This document shows, piece by piece, positions 1 to 9,461 of a DNA stretch of 64,000 bases. The DNA comes from Stomatobaculum sp. (lineage in GTDB: Bacteria; Bacillota_A; Clostridia; Lachnospirales; Lachnospiraceae). The notes under the pieces are model-generated. The model did no database searches. It was not told the DNA's origin and saw only the letters and a list, made by a program, of their open reading frames with translations. Location: the NCBI GenBank assembly GCA_017449925.1, contig JAFSYO010000134.1, positions 58,647 through 122,646 on the forward strand, read 5' to 3'. The stretch's first letter is position 1, and each line of letters opens with the position of its first letter. Both the position numbers and the translations under genes were made by a program.

Positions 1-930
1 TTCTCCCGCCAGGCCCTTTTTCATCATGTCAGCGGCGATCTCGCTGGCCTCCCGGATCTTGTTGTCCAGGGAGGTGATCTTCGGATTGCAGATCTCACTG
101 AACAGGCCGTTGTCCACACCGATCACTGCCAGATCCGAAGGAACGGCTTTTCCCATATCGGACGCGCACCTTAAGCCCCCGGCGGCGATCAGGTCGATGG
201 AATAAATAATGGCGTCCGTCTCAGGATAGTTCTTCAGGATCTCCTCCGTCACGCGGTAACCGGCTTCCAGGGAAGCGCTTTCCGCCCTCGCGACGACGGG
301 ACGGAACCCGGCCAGACTGCCGATCCCCTTCAGGTATCCCTGCTCTTTTCCGAGGTTGGAAGGCGTCGGATTGTCATTCGCGAAAACAATGTGCTTCCTG
401 CCTGCGGAAGCAAGGAAAGCAACGCAGTTGCGGATCCCCTCCTCCTCGTCCGTCACGATGCCGGAAACATTCGGGAGATCCAGAAAACCGTTGACCATCA
501 CGACAGGTATTTCCGGAATGTGGAGCGACACAAGTCCCCGGACCTCCTCCGTCATGAAGGTCGATCCGATCATAAAGACGCCCTGGACTCTCCTCTCCCC
601 CAGGGTCCGGATATATTCCGTCCTTTTTTCGATGGAATTGCCAATGCTCATCGTAATGCAGCAGTACCCCAGCTTCATCATCTCCTGCTCGATGACCGCC
701 GCGCTGACCGCGTGATGGGCCACCGTGATATCCTCGATCAGGATGCCGACGATCCCGGAGGACTGGGTCACCAGGCCTCTCGCCGCAGCGTCCGGAGTAA
801 AGCTGTGCTTTTCCAGAAGCGCCCGGACCTTTTCCCTGGTCTTTTCGCTGATCCCAGGCTTCCCGTTCATCACCCTGGATACGGTGCTGGCGGAAACTCC
901 AGCCTCTTTTGCGATGTCATAAATTGTCAT
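1..930 (-). CDS. LacI/GalR-family transcriptional regulator (3' end cut by window edge)
   Basis: The gene reads leftward from an ATG at 928-930 and runs off the window without a stop, so about 310 residues are visible and only the last few tens are missing. The first 20 residues (MTIYDIAKEAGVSASTVSRV) are the classic LacI helix-turn-helix, followed by the hinge helix (DAAARGLV) and a periplasmic-binding-protein-like effector domain ending at ...MMKKGLAGE. The start follows a GAGGGAGG ribosome site. The family represses sugar-use genes and releases DNA on binding a sugar. The controlled genes probably lie left of the window, so the effector is unknown. Class is certain; specificity is not. Confidence 0.93.
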   Translation of the reverse strand, partial: MTIYDIAKEAGVSASTVSRVMNGKPGISEKTREKVRALLEKHSFTPDAAARGLVTQSSGIVGILIEDITVAHHAVSAAVIEQEMMKLGYCCITMSIGNSIEKRTEYIRTLGERRVQGVFMIGSTFMTEEVRGLVSLHIPEIPVVMVNGFLDLPNVSGIVTDEEEGIRNCVAFLASAGRKHIVFANDNPTPSNLGKEQGYLKGIGSLAGFRPVVARAESASLEAGYRVTEEILKNYPETDAIIYSIDLIAAGGLRCASDMGKAVPSDLAVIGVDNGLFSEICNPKITSLDNKIREASEIAADMMKKGLAGE

Positions 931-953
931 GATATCGCCTCCCTCGTTAACCG

Positions 954-972
954 ATTGCAAAACTTGTTGCAT
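954..972. promoter_or_regulatory. Candidate LacI-type operator upstream of the regulator
   Basis: An inverted repeat TGCAA-aacttg-TTGCA sits between the predicted -10 and the start codon of the LacI-family gene. Related TTGCAATTGC half-sites lie at about 993-1008. This arrangement suits autorepression by a LacI-family dimer. The assignment is inferred from position and symmetry only. Confidence 0.4.
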
Positions 973-973
973 A

Positions 974-1001
974 ATAATACTGTACATCAGTGCAACCGCA
1001 A
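974..1001 (-). promoter_or_regulatory. Probable promoter of the LacI-family gene
   Basis: On the minus strand TTGCGG (996-1001) is followed after 16 bases by TATTAT (974-979), close to the sigma-70 consensus, about 45 bases before the start codon. It overlaps the TTGCAA-type repeats. Confidence 0.45.
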
Positions 1002-1030
1002 TTGCAATAACCCGGAAACCATTTCTGCAA

Positions 1031-1061
1031 TAAAAAAAGCTTCGCGTCAGCGAAACTTTTT
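1031..1061 (-). terminator. Intrinsic terminator after the rod-shaped RNA / queH
   Basis: On the minus strand a stem (AAGTTTCGC / GCGAAGCTT, loop TGAC) is followed by a run of seven T. It directly follows the 3' arm of the structured RNA at 1062-1244. The A-run on the other side could let it work in both directions. Confidence 0.75.
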
Positions 1062-1244
1062 CATCTGCCCGCGCAGAGGAGTCCCCATTCAGCTGCACCT
1101 GTTCTGTCGGTTTCGCCGCGCAGCATCGCGGACGGCGCTTTGGGCTCCATCAAACCGTGGTCGCCCTCGCGCCGCCGCACTGCGCGGTGAAACTCTCCGG
1201 CACAGGTGATCAGCTTCCAGGGAGCTCCTCTGCCGCGGCAGATG
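1062..1244 (-). ncRNA. Long rod-shaped structured RNA, candidate 6S RNA
   Basis: About 182 bases fold on themselves along the whole length. Paired arms (plus-strand positions) are 1063-1069 with 1237-1243, 1073-1081 with 1225-1233 (nine perfect pairs), 1091-1102 with 1202-1215, 1110-1114 with 1189-1193, 1116-1123 with 1180-1187, 1128-1138 with 1169-1178 and 1142-1145 with 1163-1166. They are separated by two opposed internal loops. An intrinsic terminator follows on the minus strand, which sets the strand. Size, rod shape and internal bubbles match 6S RNA, which binds the housekeeping RNA polymerase holoenzyme. The 5' arm overlaps the last codons of queH. No strong promoter was seen (TAATAC at 1245-1250 is a weak -10). 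Identity as 6S is inferred from structure, not from sequence homology. Confidence 0.5.
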
Positions 1245-1857
1245 TATTAGATCCCTTTGAGAAGCTGCAGCCGCAGTAGTCCTGTCGGTACAGCCCGTAT
1301 TCCCGTGAAAGCTGCGTAGAGCGAAGGAACCCGTTCTTCTTCTTGAAATCGGAGGGCAGGAAAGAAATGCCAAAGCGTTTTCCTGTCTCCTCTCCGATGG
1401 TGTTCAGCCGGTCCGCGTCTTTCAGGGGACTGATGGTAAGGGTCGTCGTGAAATAATCGAAGCCCAGGGCTGCTGCGGTTTCCGCGGTCTTCATAAGCCT
1501 CTGCCGGAAGCAGATGCCGCAGCGCTCTCCTCCCTCCGGGTCTTTTTCGTGGCCCTTGACCAGGCAGTGGTATTCCTCCGGTTCATAACTTCCTTCCAGA
1601 AAATGCACAGGACGCGCAAAGGGCATTTCAGAGATCAGCCGTTTTTCCTCCTGCACCCTTTTCCGGTATTCTTCTTCGCAATCGATATTGGGATTGTAAT
1701 AGAAAACGGTGATGTCAAAATGGGGGTTCAGATACTCCAGGCACCAGGTGGAGCAGGGGGCACAGCAGGCATGAAGAAGAAGCTTCGGGAACTCTCCCGA
1801 AGCTTCTTTCTGTTTTATGATCTGATCCAGTTCCTTCTGATAATTTCTGCGGTTCAT
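1210..1857 (-). CDS. queH: Epoxyqueuosine reductase QueH
   Basis: A 215-residue protein of the QueH (DUF208) family, which performs the last step of queuosine synthesis in tRNA, reducing epoxyqueuosine to queuosine. The N-terminal HACCAPCS motif (C31, C32, C35), the ERCGIC pair (C113, C116) and the YCGC motif (C195, C197) supply the iron-sulfur and catalytic cysteines of the family. It lies 35 bases downstream of rpoD. The last roughly 13 residues after YCGCSFSK look unconserved and are encoded by the 5' arm of the structured RNA at 1062-1244, so the gene end and the RNA are interlocked. Confidence 0.9.
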   Translation of the reverse strand: MNRRNYQKELDQIIKQKEASGEFPKLLLHACCAPCSTWCLEYLNPHFDITVFYYNPNIDCEEEYRKRVQEEKRLISEMPFARPVHFLEGSYEPEEYHCLVKGHEKDPEGGERCGICFRQRLMKTAETAAALGFDYFTTTLTISPLKDADRLNTIGEETGKRFGISFLPSDFKKKNGFLRSTQLSREYGLYRQDYCGCSFSKGSNTSAAAEELPGS

Positions 1858-1892
1858 ACTTTGTCCGGCAGTTTCCGCTGCCGCTGCAGGAA

Positions 1893-3350
1893 TTACAGGA
1901 AATCGCGGATCCGCTTGGACCGCACGGGGTTCCTGAGTTTTCTGAGAGCCTTCGCCTCGATCTGGCGGATACGCTCTCTGGTGACTTTGAACTCTCTGCC
2001 CACTTCCTCCAGTGTCCGGGGATGTCCGTCCTGAAGTCCGAAGCGGAGCATGATGACCTGGCGCTCCCTTTCCTTCAGGTCGCCCAGCAGCGCATCGATG
2101 TGCTCCCGCAGCATCACGGATTCCACATTGTCTTCCGGCGTCAGCACATTGGTGTCCGCCACGAAATCTCCGAGGTTGGAGTCATCTTCCTCTCCGATGG
2201 GCGTTTCCAGCGAAGCAGGTTCTCTGGCGATCTGCATGATCTCCATTACCTTTTCCTCGGACATTCCCAGGGCATTGGCAAGTTCCGCGACGCTGGGCTC
2301 ATAGCCCAGTTCCAGCGTCAGCTTCCGCTGCATCTTGCTCATTTTGTTGATGGTCTCGACCATATGGACCGGGACGCGGATGGTCCTCGCCTGGTCAGCC
2401 AGGGCTCTGGTCACGGACTGACGGATCCACCAGGTGGCATAGGTGCTGAGTTTGAATCCCTTGCGGTAGTCGAACTTCTCGACGCCCTTGATGAGTCCCA
2501 GGTTTCCTTCCTGGACCAGATCCAGGAAGCTCATGCCCCTGCCGGTGTAGCGTTTTGCAATACTGACCACCAGGCGGAGGTTCGCTTCGATAAGTCTCGC
2601 CTTGGCTCTCTCGTCACCGGTCTGCTTCCGTTTCGCCAGTTCCATTTCCTGGTCGGCAGTCAGAAGCGGTACGGTTCCGATCTCCTTCAGGTACATCCGG
2701 ACCGGGTCTTCCGTTCCGACGCCCTCCAGCAGGTCCACTGCCTTCAGGTCGATATCCAGTTCTTCCGGGGTCGGTTCCCCGTCCATTCCCATCAGCTCTT
2801 CATCCGGCTCGGGATCCAGCAGATCGTCTTCGATCTTCAGATCCGTTTCCAGATCCACCGGGGGCTCCTCCTCCGGCATGCCGTTCAGCACTTCGACGCT
2901 TCCTGCTTCCAGAAAGGCGTAGATCTGCTCGATCTCATCCGGAGAAAGATGATAATCCGCAAAGAAATCATTGATCTCGTCCACGTCCAGCTTGGAATCC
3001 TTGGCCTTGGCTTCGTCCATCAGCTGGCGGACGCCGTTCATCAGTTCTTCTGCTTTCAGTTCCTTTTTGCTGTCCTCCGGCTCCGCCGCTTTTTTCTTCT
3101 CACCGGCCTTTTTTGCTTTTCCGGTCTTTTTCCCCTCCGGAATCTTTTTCGGCTGCTCCTCGGACTTCTTCGGTTCTTCGGTCTTCTTCAGCCCTTCGGG
3201 CTCCTTCGGATCTTCGGATTTCTCCGGTTCTTCCGCAGGCTTCACTTTTACCGCTTTTTTCTTAGCAGAAGTTTTTTTCTTCTTTACAGCCGGAGCTTCC
3301 TCCGGCACACGTTCCATCGGTTCGTTCTCTATATTATCTTTATCTCTCAT
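1893..3350 (-). CDS. rpoD: Primary sigma factor SigA/RpoD
   Basis: The 485-residue housekeeping sigma factor. A charged N-terminal extension (residues 1-95, rich in Lys, Glu and Pro, with [15 protein letters not shown] repeats) precedes region 1.1 (about 98-158), an acidic linker, region 1.2 ([11 protein letters not shown], 215-225), region 2 with the -10 recognition helix ([14 protein letters not shown], 304-317), region 3 and region 4 with the -35 helix ([13 protein letters not shown], 457-469). SigA proteins of Firmicutes are usually 340-380 residues, so the extra length is in the N-terminus. dnaG is not adjacent, unlike the common dnaG-rpoD order. A consensus promoter and a 5'-terminal hairpin precede it. 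queH follows and may be co-transcribed. Confidence 0.97.
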   Translation of the reverse strand: MRDKDNIENEPMERVPEEAPAVKKKKTSAKKKAVKVKPAEEPEKSEDPKEPEGLKKTEEPKKSEEQPKKIPEGKKTGKAKKAGEKKKAAEPEDSKKELKAEELMNGVRQLMDEAKAKDSKLDVDEINDFFADYHLSPDEIEQIYAFLEAGSVEVLNGMPEEEPPVDLETDLKIEDDLLDPEPDEELMGMDGEPTPEELDIDLKAVDLLEGVGTEDPVRMYLKEIGTVPLLTADQEMELAKRKQTGDERAKARLIEANLRLVVSIAKRYTGRGMSFLDLVQEGNLGLIKGVEKFDYRKGFKLSTYATWWIRQSVTRALADQARTIRVPVHMVETINKMSKMQRKLTLELGYEPSVAELANALGMSEEKVMEIMQIAREPASLETPIGEEDDSNLGDFVADTNVLTPEDNVESVMLREHIDALLGDLKERERQVIMLRFGLQDGHPRTLEEVGREFKVTRERIRQIEAKALRKLRNPVRSKRIRDFL

Positions 3351-3384
3351 ACTCTGTCTTTCTTTAACGAGTGTTTGTTATTAG

Positions 3385-3428
3385 ACATATGCGAAAAAAC
3401 TGTCGTTAATCTGTTTTTCCGCATATGT
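3385..3428 (-). promoter_or_regulatory. 5'-terminal hairpin in the rpoD leader
   Basis: The inverted repeat ACATATGCG-G-AAAAA ... TTTTTT-CGCATATGT closes a 14-base loop. Its first base coincides with the predicted transcription start (about 3428), so the mRNA would begin with this stem. Such 5' hairpins can protect mRNA from decay or bind a regulator. The role here is inference. Confidence 0.65.
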
Positions 3429-3434
3429 GATATT

Positions 3435-3463
3435 ATTATAAACCGGTGAAATCTGGTATGCAA
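3435..3463 (-). promoter_or_regulatory. sigma-70 promoter of rpoD
   Basis: TTGCAT (3458-3463), 17-base spacer, TATAAT (3435-3440) on the minus strand, 85 bases before the rpoD start codon. The -10 is a perfect consensus. Confidence 0.85.
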
Positions 3464-3486
3464 GTAAAAAATTAAACAATTCATTA

Positions 3487-3509
3487 AACCCGGGCCGCGA
3501 AGCGACCCG
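3487..3509 (-). terminator. Possible weak terminator after birA
   Basis: CGGGTCGC-TTC-GCGGCCCG forms an eight-pair stem between the birA stop and the rpoD promoter. The following tract is T-rich but interrupted, so termination may be partial. Confidence 0.35.
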
Positions 3510-3538
3510 AGTCTGGGGTGCTGAACAATTACGTCATA

Positions 3539-4522
3539 TTAAACATACCCGTAAACTCCGCGGACGCTGACTTCCCCGCTGAGGACTTTTGCTTCGGTCC
3601 CGTCTTCCCGGACAACGAGCAGTTCACCGGAAGAAGTGATGCCGCGGGCGGTCCCCCGGTATTCTCCCTTCGGGTCAAGCACCAGGACTTCCCGTCCCCG
3701 GTTCACCAGCATGGACTCATAAAGTTCCTTCAGTCCGCTCAGGTCCTCTGTGCGCAGAAAAATCTCATAGTATTCCGCAAAACAGCGGATCACTGCAGCT
3801 ATGACGCCGGCCCGGTTCACGGTCCGGCCCAGGCAAAGCTTCAGGGATGTGGCAGTGGCTGCGATCTCCGGCGGAAAACTGTCGCTGTTGACATTGATGC
3901 CGATCCCCGGGACCACGTAGGAGATCTCTTCCATATCCGTGCTCATTTCCGTGAGGATGCCGCAGATCTTTTTCCCGTCGACGACTGCGTCGTTCGGCCA
4001 CTTGATCCCGGCTTCCAGTCCGGTCTCCTCCCGGATGCCGCAGGCCACTGCAAGGGCCGCGACAATGGTCAGCATGGAGGCGTGCTCCGGACGGATGGCG
4101 GGACGCAGCAGCAGGGACATGTAAATATCCGTCCCAGGCGGAGAGATCCAGTTCCTTCCTCTCCTCCCTCTGCCTGCAGTCTGGGTATCCGCCGCCACCA
4201 GCAGCGGCGCCTCGGCTCCTGCCTCCGCCCTTCTCTTCACTTCCAGGTTCGTGGAATCGATCTCCTGAAAAAACAGGCTCTCCTTCAGGAACCCGTTTCC
4301 CTCCAGGGCCCTGCGCAGCTCCGCTTCATTCATTACGTCGTCTCCGGACAGAATCCGGTATCCACGGTTCTTTCTCGCTTCGATGTTGTAGCCTTCTTCT
4401 TTCAGCTTGGTCACCGCCTTCCATACGGCAGTTCTTGTGACACCAAAACGGCCGCAGAGCTCCTGCCCTGAGCAGTAATCTCCGCGGTTCTTTAATTCGA
4501 CCAGTATATCGTCCTTCAGCAA
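3539..4522 (-). CDS. birA: Bifunctional biotin--protein ligase / biotin operon repressor BirA
   Basis: A 327-residue protein that activates biotin to biotinyl-AMP, transfers it to a lysine of biotin-dependent carboxylases, and can repress biotin genes. An N-terminal winged helix-turn-helix (residues 1-60) is followed by the ligase domain with the GRGRRGR biotinyl-AMP loop (117-123) and KWPND (174-178), then the C-terminal SH3-like domain. The start is a TTG preceded by GAGGA. It is the last gene of the SPFH-nadE-trmH-argF operon, 19 bases after the small membrane protein. No biotin-synthesis genes are nearby. Confidence 0.95.
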   Translation of the reverse strand: MLKDDILVELKNRGDYCSGQELCGRFGVTRTAVWKAVTKLKEEGYNIEARKNRGYRILSGDDVMNEAELRRALEGNGFLKESLFFQEIDSTNLEVKRRAEAGAEAPLLVAADTQTAGRGRRGRNWISPPGTDIYMSLLLRPAIRPEHASMLTIVAALAVACGIREETGLEAGIKWPNDAVVDGKKICGILTEMSTDMEEISYVVPGIGINVNSDSFPPEIAATATSLKLCLGRTVNRAGVIAAVIRCFAEYYEIFLRTEDLSGLKELYESMLVNRGREVLVLDPKGEYRGTARGITSSGELLVVREDGTEAKVLSGEVSVRGVYGYV

Positions 4523-4541
4523 ACCAAAGTCCTCTTTTCCG

Positions 4542-4838
4542 TTACAGCATGACGATGGCGCTGACCACTGCTGCAGCCGTCAGAAAAACACCTCCAAGCA
4601 GTCCCAGTGCCCCCTTCAGTTTTTTTCCGGTATCCCTTCCAGACATCCTCAGCCCGACAACACCGTTGATCAGGCACAGAAGCGCGGCCAGGAAGAAGAT
4701 CACCGGGAAAAACGCCGCATGTTCCTCAGGCGAAAGGAATGCGATGACCGCCAGGACGACCACCGCGATCCCCACCAGAAGGTGCACTGCATCCAGCGCA
4801 AAAATCAGTCTTCTCGGATTACGTTTCCTGTCAGGCAT
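4542..4838 (-). CDS. Small three-helix membrane protein of unknown function
   Basis: About 98 residues starting at [10 protein letters not shown]. Three hydrophobic segments (about 10-30, 38-58 and 72-96) are joined by short loops, and a basic N-terminus suggests a cytoplasmic start. Its ATG lies inside the last codons of argF (overlap 8 bases), so translation is probably coupled. A longer reading from 4859 would add seven residues within argF and has no better ribosome site. I recognise no family. It sits in the argF-birA operon without an obvious link to either. Confidence 0.7.
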   Translation of the reverse strand: MPDRKRNPRRLIFALDAVHLLVGIAVVVLAVIAFLSPEEHAAFFPVIFFLAALLCLINGVVGLRMSGRDTGKKLKGALGLLGGVFLTAAAVVSAIVML

Positions 4839-5781
4839 CCTGATCTCCCAGAGTGGCAACCATCACTGCCTTGATCGTGTGCATACGGTTCTCCGCCTCG
4901 TCAAACACCAGAGAAGCAGGGGACTCGAACACTTCCTCCGTCACCTCGTTGCCCTTGACCGCCGGGAGGCAGTGCAGGAACACCGTGGTGTTTTTTCCCG
5001 TCTTCTTCATCAGTTCTGCGTTCACCTGATAGGGGCGCAGAAGCTTCACGCGCTCAGCGGTCTTCGCTTCTTCGCCCATGGAAGCCCACACATCCGTGTA
5101 GATGACATCTGCGCCCTCTACACAGTCGATCTGATCCGAAAGCGTGACGGAAGAACCGTACTGCTCTGCATACTCTTTGCAAAGATCCACCAGCGCCTGC
5201 TCAGGCCAGAGTTCCTTCGGGGCAAAGATCGTGAAATGGACGCCCATCTTGGTCATGCCGATCATCAGGGAATTCGCCATGTTGTTCCTTCCGTCTCCGG
5301 CGAACACAAATTTCAGTCCCTTAAGGTATCCGAAATGCTCCCGCATGGTGAGCAGGTCCGCCAGCACCTGGGTGGGATGGTACTGATCCGTCAGGCCGTT
5401 CCACACCGGGACGCCGGAGTACTTCGCCAGATCTTCCACCGTGGACTGTTTGAAGCCGCGGAACTCAATGCCGTCGAACATCCGGCCCAGGACGCGGGCA
5501 GTATCCGCCACGCTTTCCTTGTGTCCCAGCTGGATATCGTCCTTCCCGAGATACTCCGGCTGGCCGCCTTCATCCCTGCTGCCGACCACGAAGGCGCAGC
5601 GCGTGCGGGTGGAGGGCTTTTCAAAGACCAGGGCGATATTCTTTCCCTGAAGACTCTTTCCCAGTTTACCGTTCTTCTTGTCCTTCTTTTTCTGTGCCGC
5701 CAGATCCAGAAGATATGTGATCTCTTCCGGCGTATAATCCTTCAGTGTGATAAAGCTTCTTCCCTTCAGGCTGATGCTCAT
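4831..5781 (-). CDS. argF: Ornithine carbamoyltransferase
   Basis: A 316-residue cytosolic enzyme that makes citrulline from ornithine and carbamoyl phosphate. The carbamoyl-phosphate site STRTR is at 57-61, HPTQ at 135-138 and the ornithine/cysteine motif HCLP at 270-273, all intact, and the length is typical. It overlaps trmH upstream by four bases (ATGA). No other arginine genes are near, so it may serve biosynthesis or, less likely, catabolism of citrulline. A putrescine carbamoyltransferase is a remote alternative. Confidence 0.94.
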   Translation of the reverse strand: MSISLKGRSFITLKDYTPEEITYLLDLAAQKKKDKKNGKLGKSLQGKNIALVFEKPSTRTRCAFVVGSRDEGGQPEYLGKDDIQLGHKESVADTARVLGRMFDGIEFRGFKQSTVEDLAKYSGVPVWNGLTDQYHPTQVLADLLTMREHFGYLKGLKFVFAGDGRNNMANSLMIGMTKMGVHFTIFAPKELWPEQALVDLCKEYAEQYGSSVTLSDQIDCVEGADVIYTDVWASMGEEAKTAERVKLLRPYQVNAELMKKTGKNTTVFLHCLPAVKGNEVTEEVFESPASLVFDEAENRMHTIKAVMVATLGDQDA

Positions 5782-6590
5782 TCCGTACTTCCTCCCTGTT
5801 CCGCTTTTGAGTTCCTCCGCTGGCGCGAAAGCTCAAACATCAGGACTGATGCCGCTACTGCGGCGTTCAGCGATTCAACTTTTCCCAGCATGGGGATCTT
5901 CACCAGAGTGTCCGCCATTTCCGCGGTCTCCTCCGTAAGGCCCGCAGCTTCATTCCCGATGAGGAAGGCGCTGGGCCCGAGATAACTCTCCATGTCATAA
6001 CTCAGGGTACCCTTAAGGTGCGCGGCAAAGGTCCTGATGCCATGCTGCTTCATCCTCCGCACCGCTCCCCTTAAATCATCCGTGTACACCACGGGCACGC
6101 GGAAAATACTGCCCATGGTGGAGCGGATCACCTTCGGGTTGTAAATATCCGCTGTTCCGCGGTCCGCAACGATCCCTGTCAGTCCGGCACCTTCTCCTGC
6201 CCTAAGCATGGTCCCGAGGTTCCCCGGGTCCTGTATGCTCTCCAGCACAAGAAAACACTGTTCCGGAAGATTTAAAAGATCCTCCAGCGCCTTCCCCTGC
6301 CGCTTCACCAGGACCAGGATCCCCTGGGGCGTCTTCGTGTCGCTCATGGCGGCAGACACCGCGTCGGTCACAAATTCATGGGGAAGGCTTTCGATCCTTT
6401 GTCTGGTCTCATCGCCGCATTTCGCGTAGAAACTCTCGCTGACAAAGACCTGTTCTGCCAGAGATTCCGGAATCTCCCGGAACATCCGGATGCCTTCCAC
6501 TGTATACAGGCCGCATTCCCGCCGGTACGAAGCCTTCCGGTTCAGCGCCTGTACTTCCTTCACCTTTTTGTTGGAAACCGAGGTGATCAT
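5778..6590 (-). CDS. SpoU/TrmH-family RNA 2'-O-methyltransferase
   Basis: A 270-residue SPOUT methyltransferase. It has an N-terminal substrate-binding domain (about 1-95), then the three knot motifs: NLGTMLR (124-130), IGNEAAGL (211-218) and a SLNAAVA-containing motif (232-246). Family members methylate ribose in rRNA or tRNA using S-adenosylmethionine. The exact target nucleotide cannot be read from the sequence. It overlaps both neighbours by four bases, indicating one polycistronic mRNA with nadE and argF. A second paralogue lies at 49116-49949. Confidence 0.92.
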   Translation of the reverse strand: MITSVSNKKVKEVQALNRKASYRRECGLYTVEGIRMFREIPESLAEQVFVSESFYAKCGDETRQRIESLPHEFVTDAVSAAMSDTKTPQGILVLVKRQGKALEDLLNLPEQCFLVLESIQDPGNLGTMLRAGEGAGLTGIVADRGTADIYNPKVIRSTMGSIFRVPVVYTDDLRGAVRRMKQHGIRTFAAHLKGTLSYDMESYLGPSAFLIGNEAAGLTEETAEMADTLVKIPMLGKVESLNAAVAASVLMFELSRQRRNSKAEQGGSTE

Positions 6591-8512
6591 GACTTCTCTT
6601 TACTCATTCCTTCCAGTTCTTCCATCCAGATCCGGTAAGCAGCGTCCGAAGGCATGCGCAGATCGCCTCTCGGGGATACCGCCACAGAACCGACCTTGGG
6701 GCCGTCCGGCAGACAGGAACGCTTGAACTGCTGGGTGAAGAATCTTCTGTAGAAGGTCTTCAGCCACTTCATGATGGTTTCTGCATCGTATATGCCTTCA
6801 AAAGCCTTCAGCGCCATGCGGTAGATCTTCGCCGGCCGGAAGCCGAAGCGCAGCACATAATAGAGATAGAAATCATGCAGTTCGTAAGGTCCGACCAGGT
6901 CCTCCGTCTTCTGACTGATCTTTCCTTCCTCCGGAGGAAGCAGTTCGGGGCTGACCGGCGTATCCAGGACGTCGTAAAGGATGGCTTTCAGTGTCTCTTC
7001 CCCGCAGGTATCCGCAAAGTAGCGGACCAGGTGCCGTACCAGGGTCTTCGGCACCGAGCCGTTGACGCCGTACATGGACATGTGGTCCCCGTTATAGGTA
7101 GCCCAGCCCAGCGCCAGCTCGGAAAGGTCTCCGGTGCCGACCACGATGCCGTTCTCCCGGTTCGCCACGTCCATCAGGATCTGGGTGCGCTCCCTTGCCT
7201 GGGAATTCTCGTAGGTGACGTCATGCTTCGCCGGATCCTGGCCAATGTCCTTGAAATGCTGCAGCACGGAAGGACCGATGGGGATCTCCTCCAGGGTCGC
7301 ACCGAGGCGCCTTGTCAGTTCACAGGCGTTGGTGTAGGTCCGGTCCGTGGTCCCGAAGCCCGGCATGGTAATGGCGCGGATCCCGGTGCGGGGAAGTCCC
7401 AGCATGTCAAAAGCTCTCGCCGTCACCAGCAGGGCCAGTGTAGAATCAAGGCCGCCGGAAATACCCAGGACTGCCGTCTTCCCGTTGATGTGCTCCATTC
7501 TCTTCTTCAGGCCCAGCGCCTGGATGGAAAGGATCTCCTCGCAGCGCCGCGATTTTTCCGCATTGTCCGCCGGCACGAAGGGGGCGCGGTCAATGTTCCG
7601 GATCAGGTCGAAGTTCGTTTCGTCCAGAACAAAGGGGACGACCTCGTAGTCATCATCCTCATAGACGTCGAAGGTATTCAGCTTCCGCCGTTCGGACAGA
7701 AGACGCTGCAGATCGATCTCCGTTGTGATGGTCCCCGGGCGGAACCGGCAGCTCTCTGCCAGGCAGTAACCGTTCTCGGCAATAATGTCGTGGCCGCCGA
7801 AGACCACGTCCTGGGTGGACTCTCCCTCTCCTGTATTCGCGTAGAGATAGGCGCAGACCAGACGGGCTGACTGACCCTTGATCAGGGTCTCGCGGTAGGT
7901 ATTCTTTCCCACCACTTCGTTGGACGCGGAGCAGTTGACGATCACCGTGGCGCCGGCCATGGCGTGGGAAATGGAGGGAGGACACGGCACCCAGACGTCC
8001 TCGCAGATCTCGCCCGCGATCACCAGTCCGGGAATATTGGCGCACCGGAACAGAAGGTTCGACCCCATGGGGACCTCGTCCCCGAAGAAGTCCGTATCCA
8101 CCGGGACCTCCGGTCCCGGAGTGAAATAGCGGTCCTCGTAGAACTCGCTGTAATTCGGCATATAGGTCTTCGTGATCAGGCCCAGGAGCTGTCCGTCCTG
8201 CACACAGGCGGCGCAGTTGTACAGTTTCCCCGCGTGCTCCCAGGGAATGCCAAGAAAGGTCATGGTGTCATGACCCTCCGAAGCCTTTACGATACGGAGC
8301 AGCGCTTCCTTCGCCTTCTCAAGAAGGATGTTCTGGTGGAAGAGATCGTTGCAGGTGTATGCTGTCAGCACCAGCTCAGGGAACACGCAGATCTTGGTCT
8401 CCTTCGCCCATTCCTCTTTTAAAAGCTCCAGCACCGCTTCGCAGTTGTACACAGGATCAGCCACGCGGATCTTCGGCGTCACCGCGGATACTCTGATAAA
8501 CCCGTCTCTCAT
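6587..8512 (-). CDS. nadE: Glutamine-dependent NAD(+) synthetase
   Basis: A 641-residue two-domain enzyme making NAD from nicotinate adenine dinucleotide, ATP and glutamine. The N-terminal nitrilase-like glutaminase carries the E46-K115-C170 triad (PEL, TKT, EIC). The C-terminal synthetase has the SGGLDST ATP-pyrophosphatase loop. Length matches the long NadE class. It overlaps the SPFH gene and trmH by four bases each. It links functionally to the niacin-type regulator at 55033-55542. Confidence 0.96.
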   Translation of the reverse strand: MRDGFIRVSAVTPKIRVADPVYNCEAVLELLKEEWAKETKICVFPELVLTAYTCNDLFHQNILLEKAKEALLRIVKASEGHDTMTFLGIPWEHAGKLYNCAACVQDGQLLGLITKTYMPNYSEFYEDRYFTPGPEVPVDTDFFGDEVPMGSNLLFRCANIPGLVIAGEICEDVWVPCPPSISHAMAGATVIVNCSASNEVVGKNTYRETLIKGQSARLVCAYLYANTGEGESTQDVVFGGHDIIAENGYCLAESCRFRPGTITTEIDLQRLLSERRKLNTFDVYEDDDYEVVPFVLDETNFDLIRNIDRAPFVPADNAEKSRRCEEILSIQALGLKKRMEHINGKTAVLGISGGLDSTLALLVTARAFDMLGLPRTGIRAITMPGFGTTDRTYTNACELTRRLGATLEEIPIGPSVLQHFKDIGQDPAKHDVTYENSQARERTQILMDVANRENGIVVGTGDLSELALGWATYNGDHMSMYGVNGSVPKTLVRHLVRYFADTCGEETLKAILYDVLDTPVSPELLPPEEGKISQKTEDLVGPYELHDFYLYYVLRFGFRPAKIYRMALKAFEGIYDAETIMKWLKTFYRRFFTQQFKRSCLPDGPKVGSVAVSPRGDLRMPSDAAYRIWMEELEGMSKEKS

Positions 8513-9417
8513 TTCACGCTCTCCTTTAACGAAGTCAGAAGACCGGCCATATTCTGGATATCCGACGGAATGAGGATCTTGGTGGAATCTCCCTCCGCCA
8601 CTTTTGCCAGAGTGTCAAGACTCTTCATCCGGATCACGGCATCGTCAGCACCGGCTTCCTTCAGCATCCGGATGCCCTCTGCCTCTGCTTCCTTCACGGC
8701 GCGGATGGCCTGAGCCTGACCTTCCGCCTCACGGATGCGGCGTTCCTTCTCTGCTTCTGCGTGCAGGATCGCCGTCTGCTTCTCAGCCTCCGCGTTGAGG
8801 ATGGCGGCTTCTTTATTACCCTGTGCCGTCAGGACTGCGGACTCTTTTTTACCCTGTGCCAGGGTGACGACTTCTCTCTTCTCGCGCTCCGCCTTCATCT
8901 GCTTCTCCATGGCCTCACGGATGGCGTCCGGCGGAAGGATGTTCTTCAGCTCCACGCGGTTCACCTTGATGCCCCAGGGATCCGTCGCGATATCCAGCTG
9001 GGAGCGCATCTCGGTGTTGATGGTCTCACGGGAAGTGAGGGTCGTATCAAGGTCCATGGAACCGATGATGTTTCTCAGCGTCGTGGCAGTCAGGTTCTCG
9101 ATGGCGGCGATGGGATTCTCCACGCCGTAGGCGTAAAGTCTCGGCTCCGTGATCACAAAAAAGACGACGGAGTCGATGCGCATGGTGACATTATCCTTGG
9201 TGATCACCGGCTGGGGCGGGAAGTCCGCCACCTGCTCCTTCAGGTTCACTCTTTTTGCCACGCGGTCCACCACAGGCAGCATGATGTGGATGCCGGCATC
9301 CCAGGTGGCATTGTACTTTCCGAGCCGCTCCACGACCACAGCCTGGGCCTGGGGAACGATGCGGACACAGTTCAGGAACAGGAAAACCAAAAGAATGATC
9401 AGTACTAACAGAAACAT
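8509..9417 (-). CDS. SPFH/band-7 (stomatin-like) membrane protein
   Basis: A 302-residue protein with one N-terminal membrane helix (about 2-22), an SPFH domain (about 25-185, with the PVVDRVAKRVNLKEQ and TKDNVTMRIDSVV signatures) and a long Ala/Glu-rich coiled coil (about 185-265, AEAEKQ-like repeats). It resembles QmcA/stomatin scaffolds that organise membrane microdomains. An NfeD-type partner, often adjacent, is absent. First gene of the overlapped operon running to birA. Confidence 0.9.
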   Translation of the reverse strand: MFLLVLIILLVFLFLNCVRIVPQAQAVVVERLGKYNATWDAGIHIMLPVVDRVAKRVNLKEQVADFPPQPVITKDNVTMRIDSVVFFVITEPRLYAYGVENPIAAIENLTATTLRNIIGSMDLDTTLTSRETINTEMRSQLDIATDPWGIKVNRVELKNILPPDAIREAMEKQMKAEREKREVVTLAQGKKESAVLTAQGNKEAAILNAEAEKQTAILHAEAEKERRIREAEGQAQAIRAVKEAEAEGIRMLKEAGADDAVIRMKSLDTLAKVAEGDSTKILIPSDIQNMAGLLTSLKESVK

Positions 9418-9461
9418 ATGCTCTCCTTTCTCGCAGTTCAGCGATTCACAGGTTCAGTATC

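Noticed and set aside
1089..1373. A 94-codon minus-strand frame inside queH and the structured RNA
   Set aside because: It is out of frame with queH, has Arg/Ser-rich composition typical of shadows, and its 3' half is explained by the self-complementary RNA.
2022..3449. A 475-codon open frame on the plus strand opposite rpoD
   Set aside because: It is antisense to a certain sigma factor gene, His/Leu/Phe-biased as expected for a mirror frame in high-GC DNA, and has no ribosome site or family resemblance.
4549..5985. A 478-codon plus-strand frame over the argF region
   Set aside because: Mirror frame of argF and its neighbours, Arg/His-rich, no ribosome site, no recognised domain.
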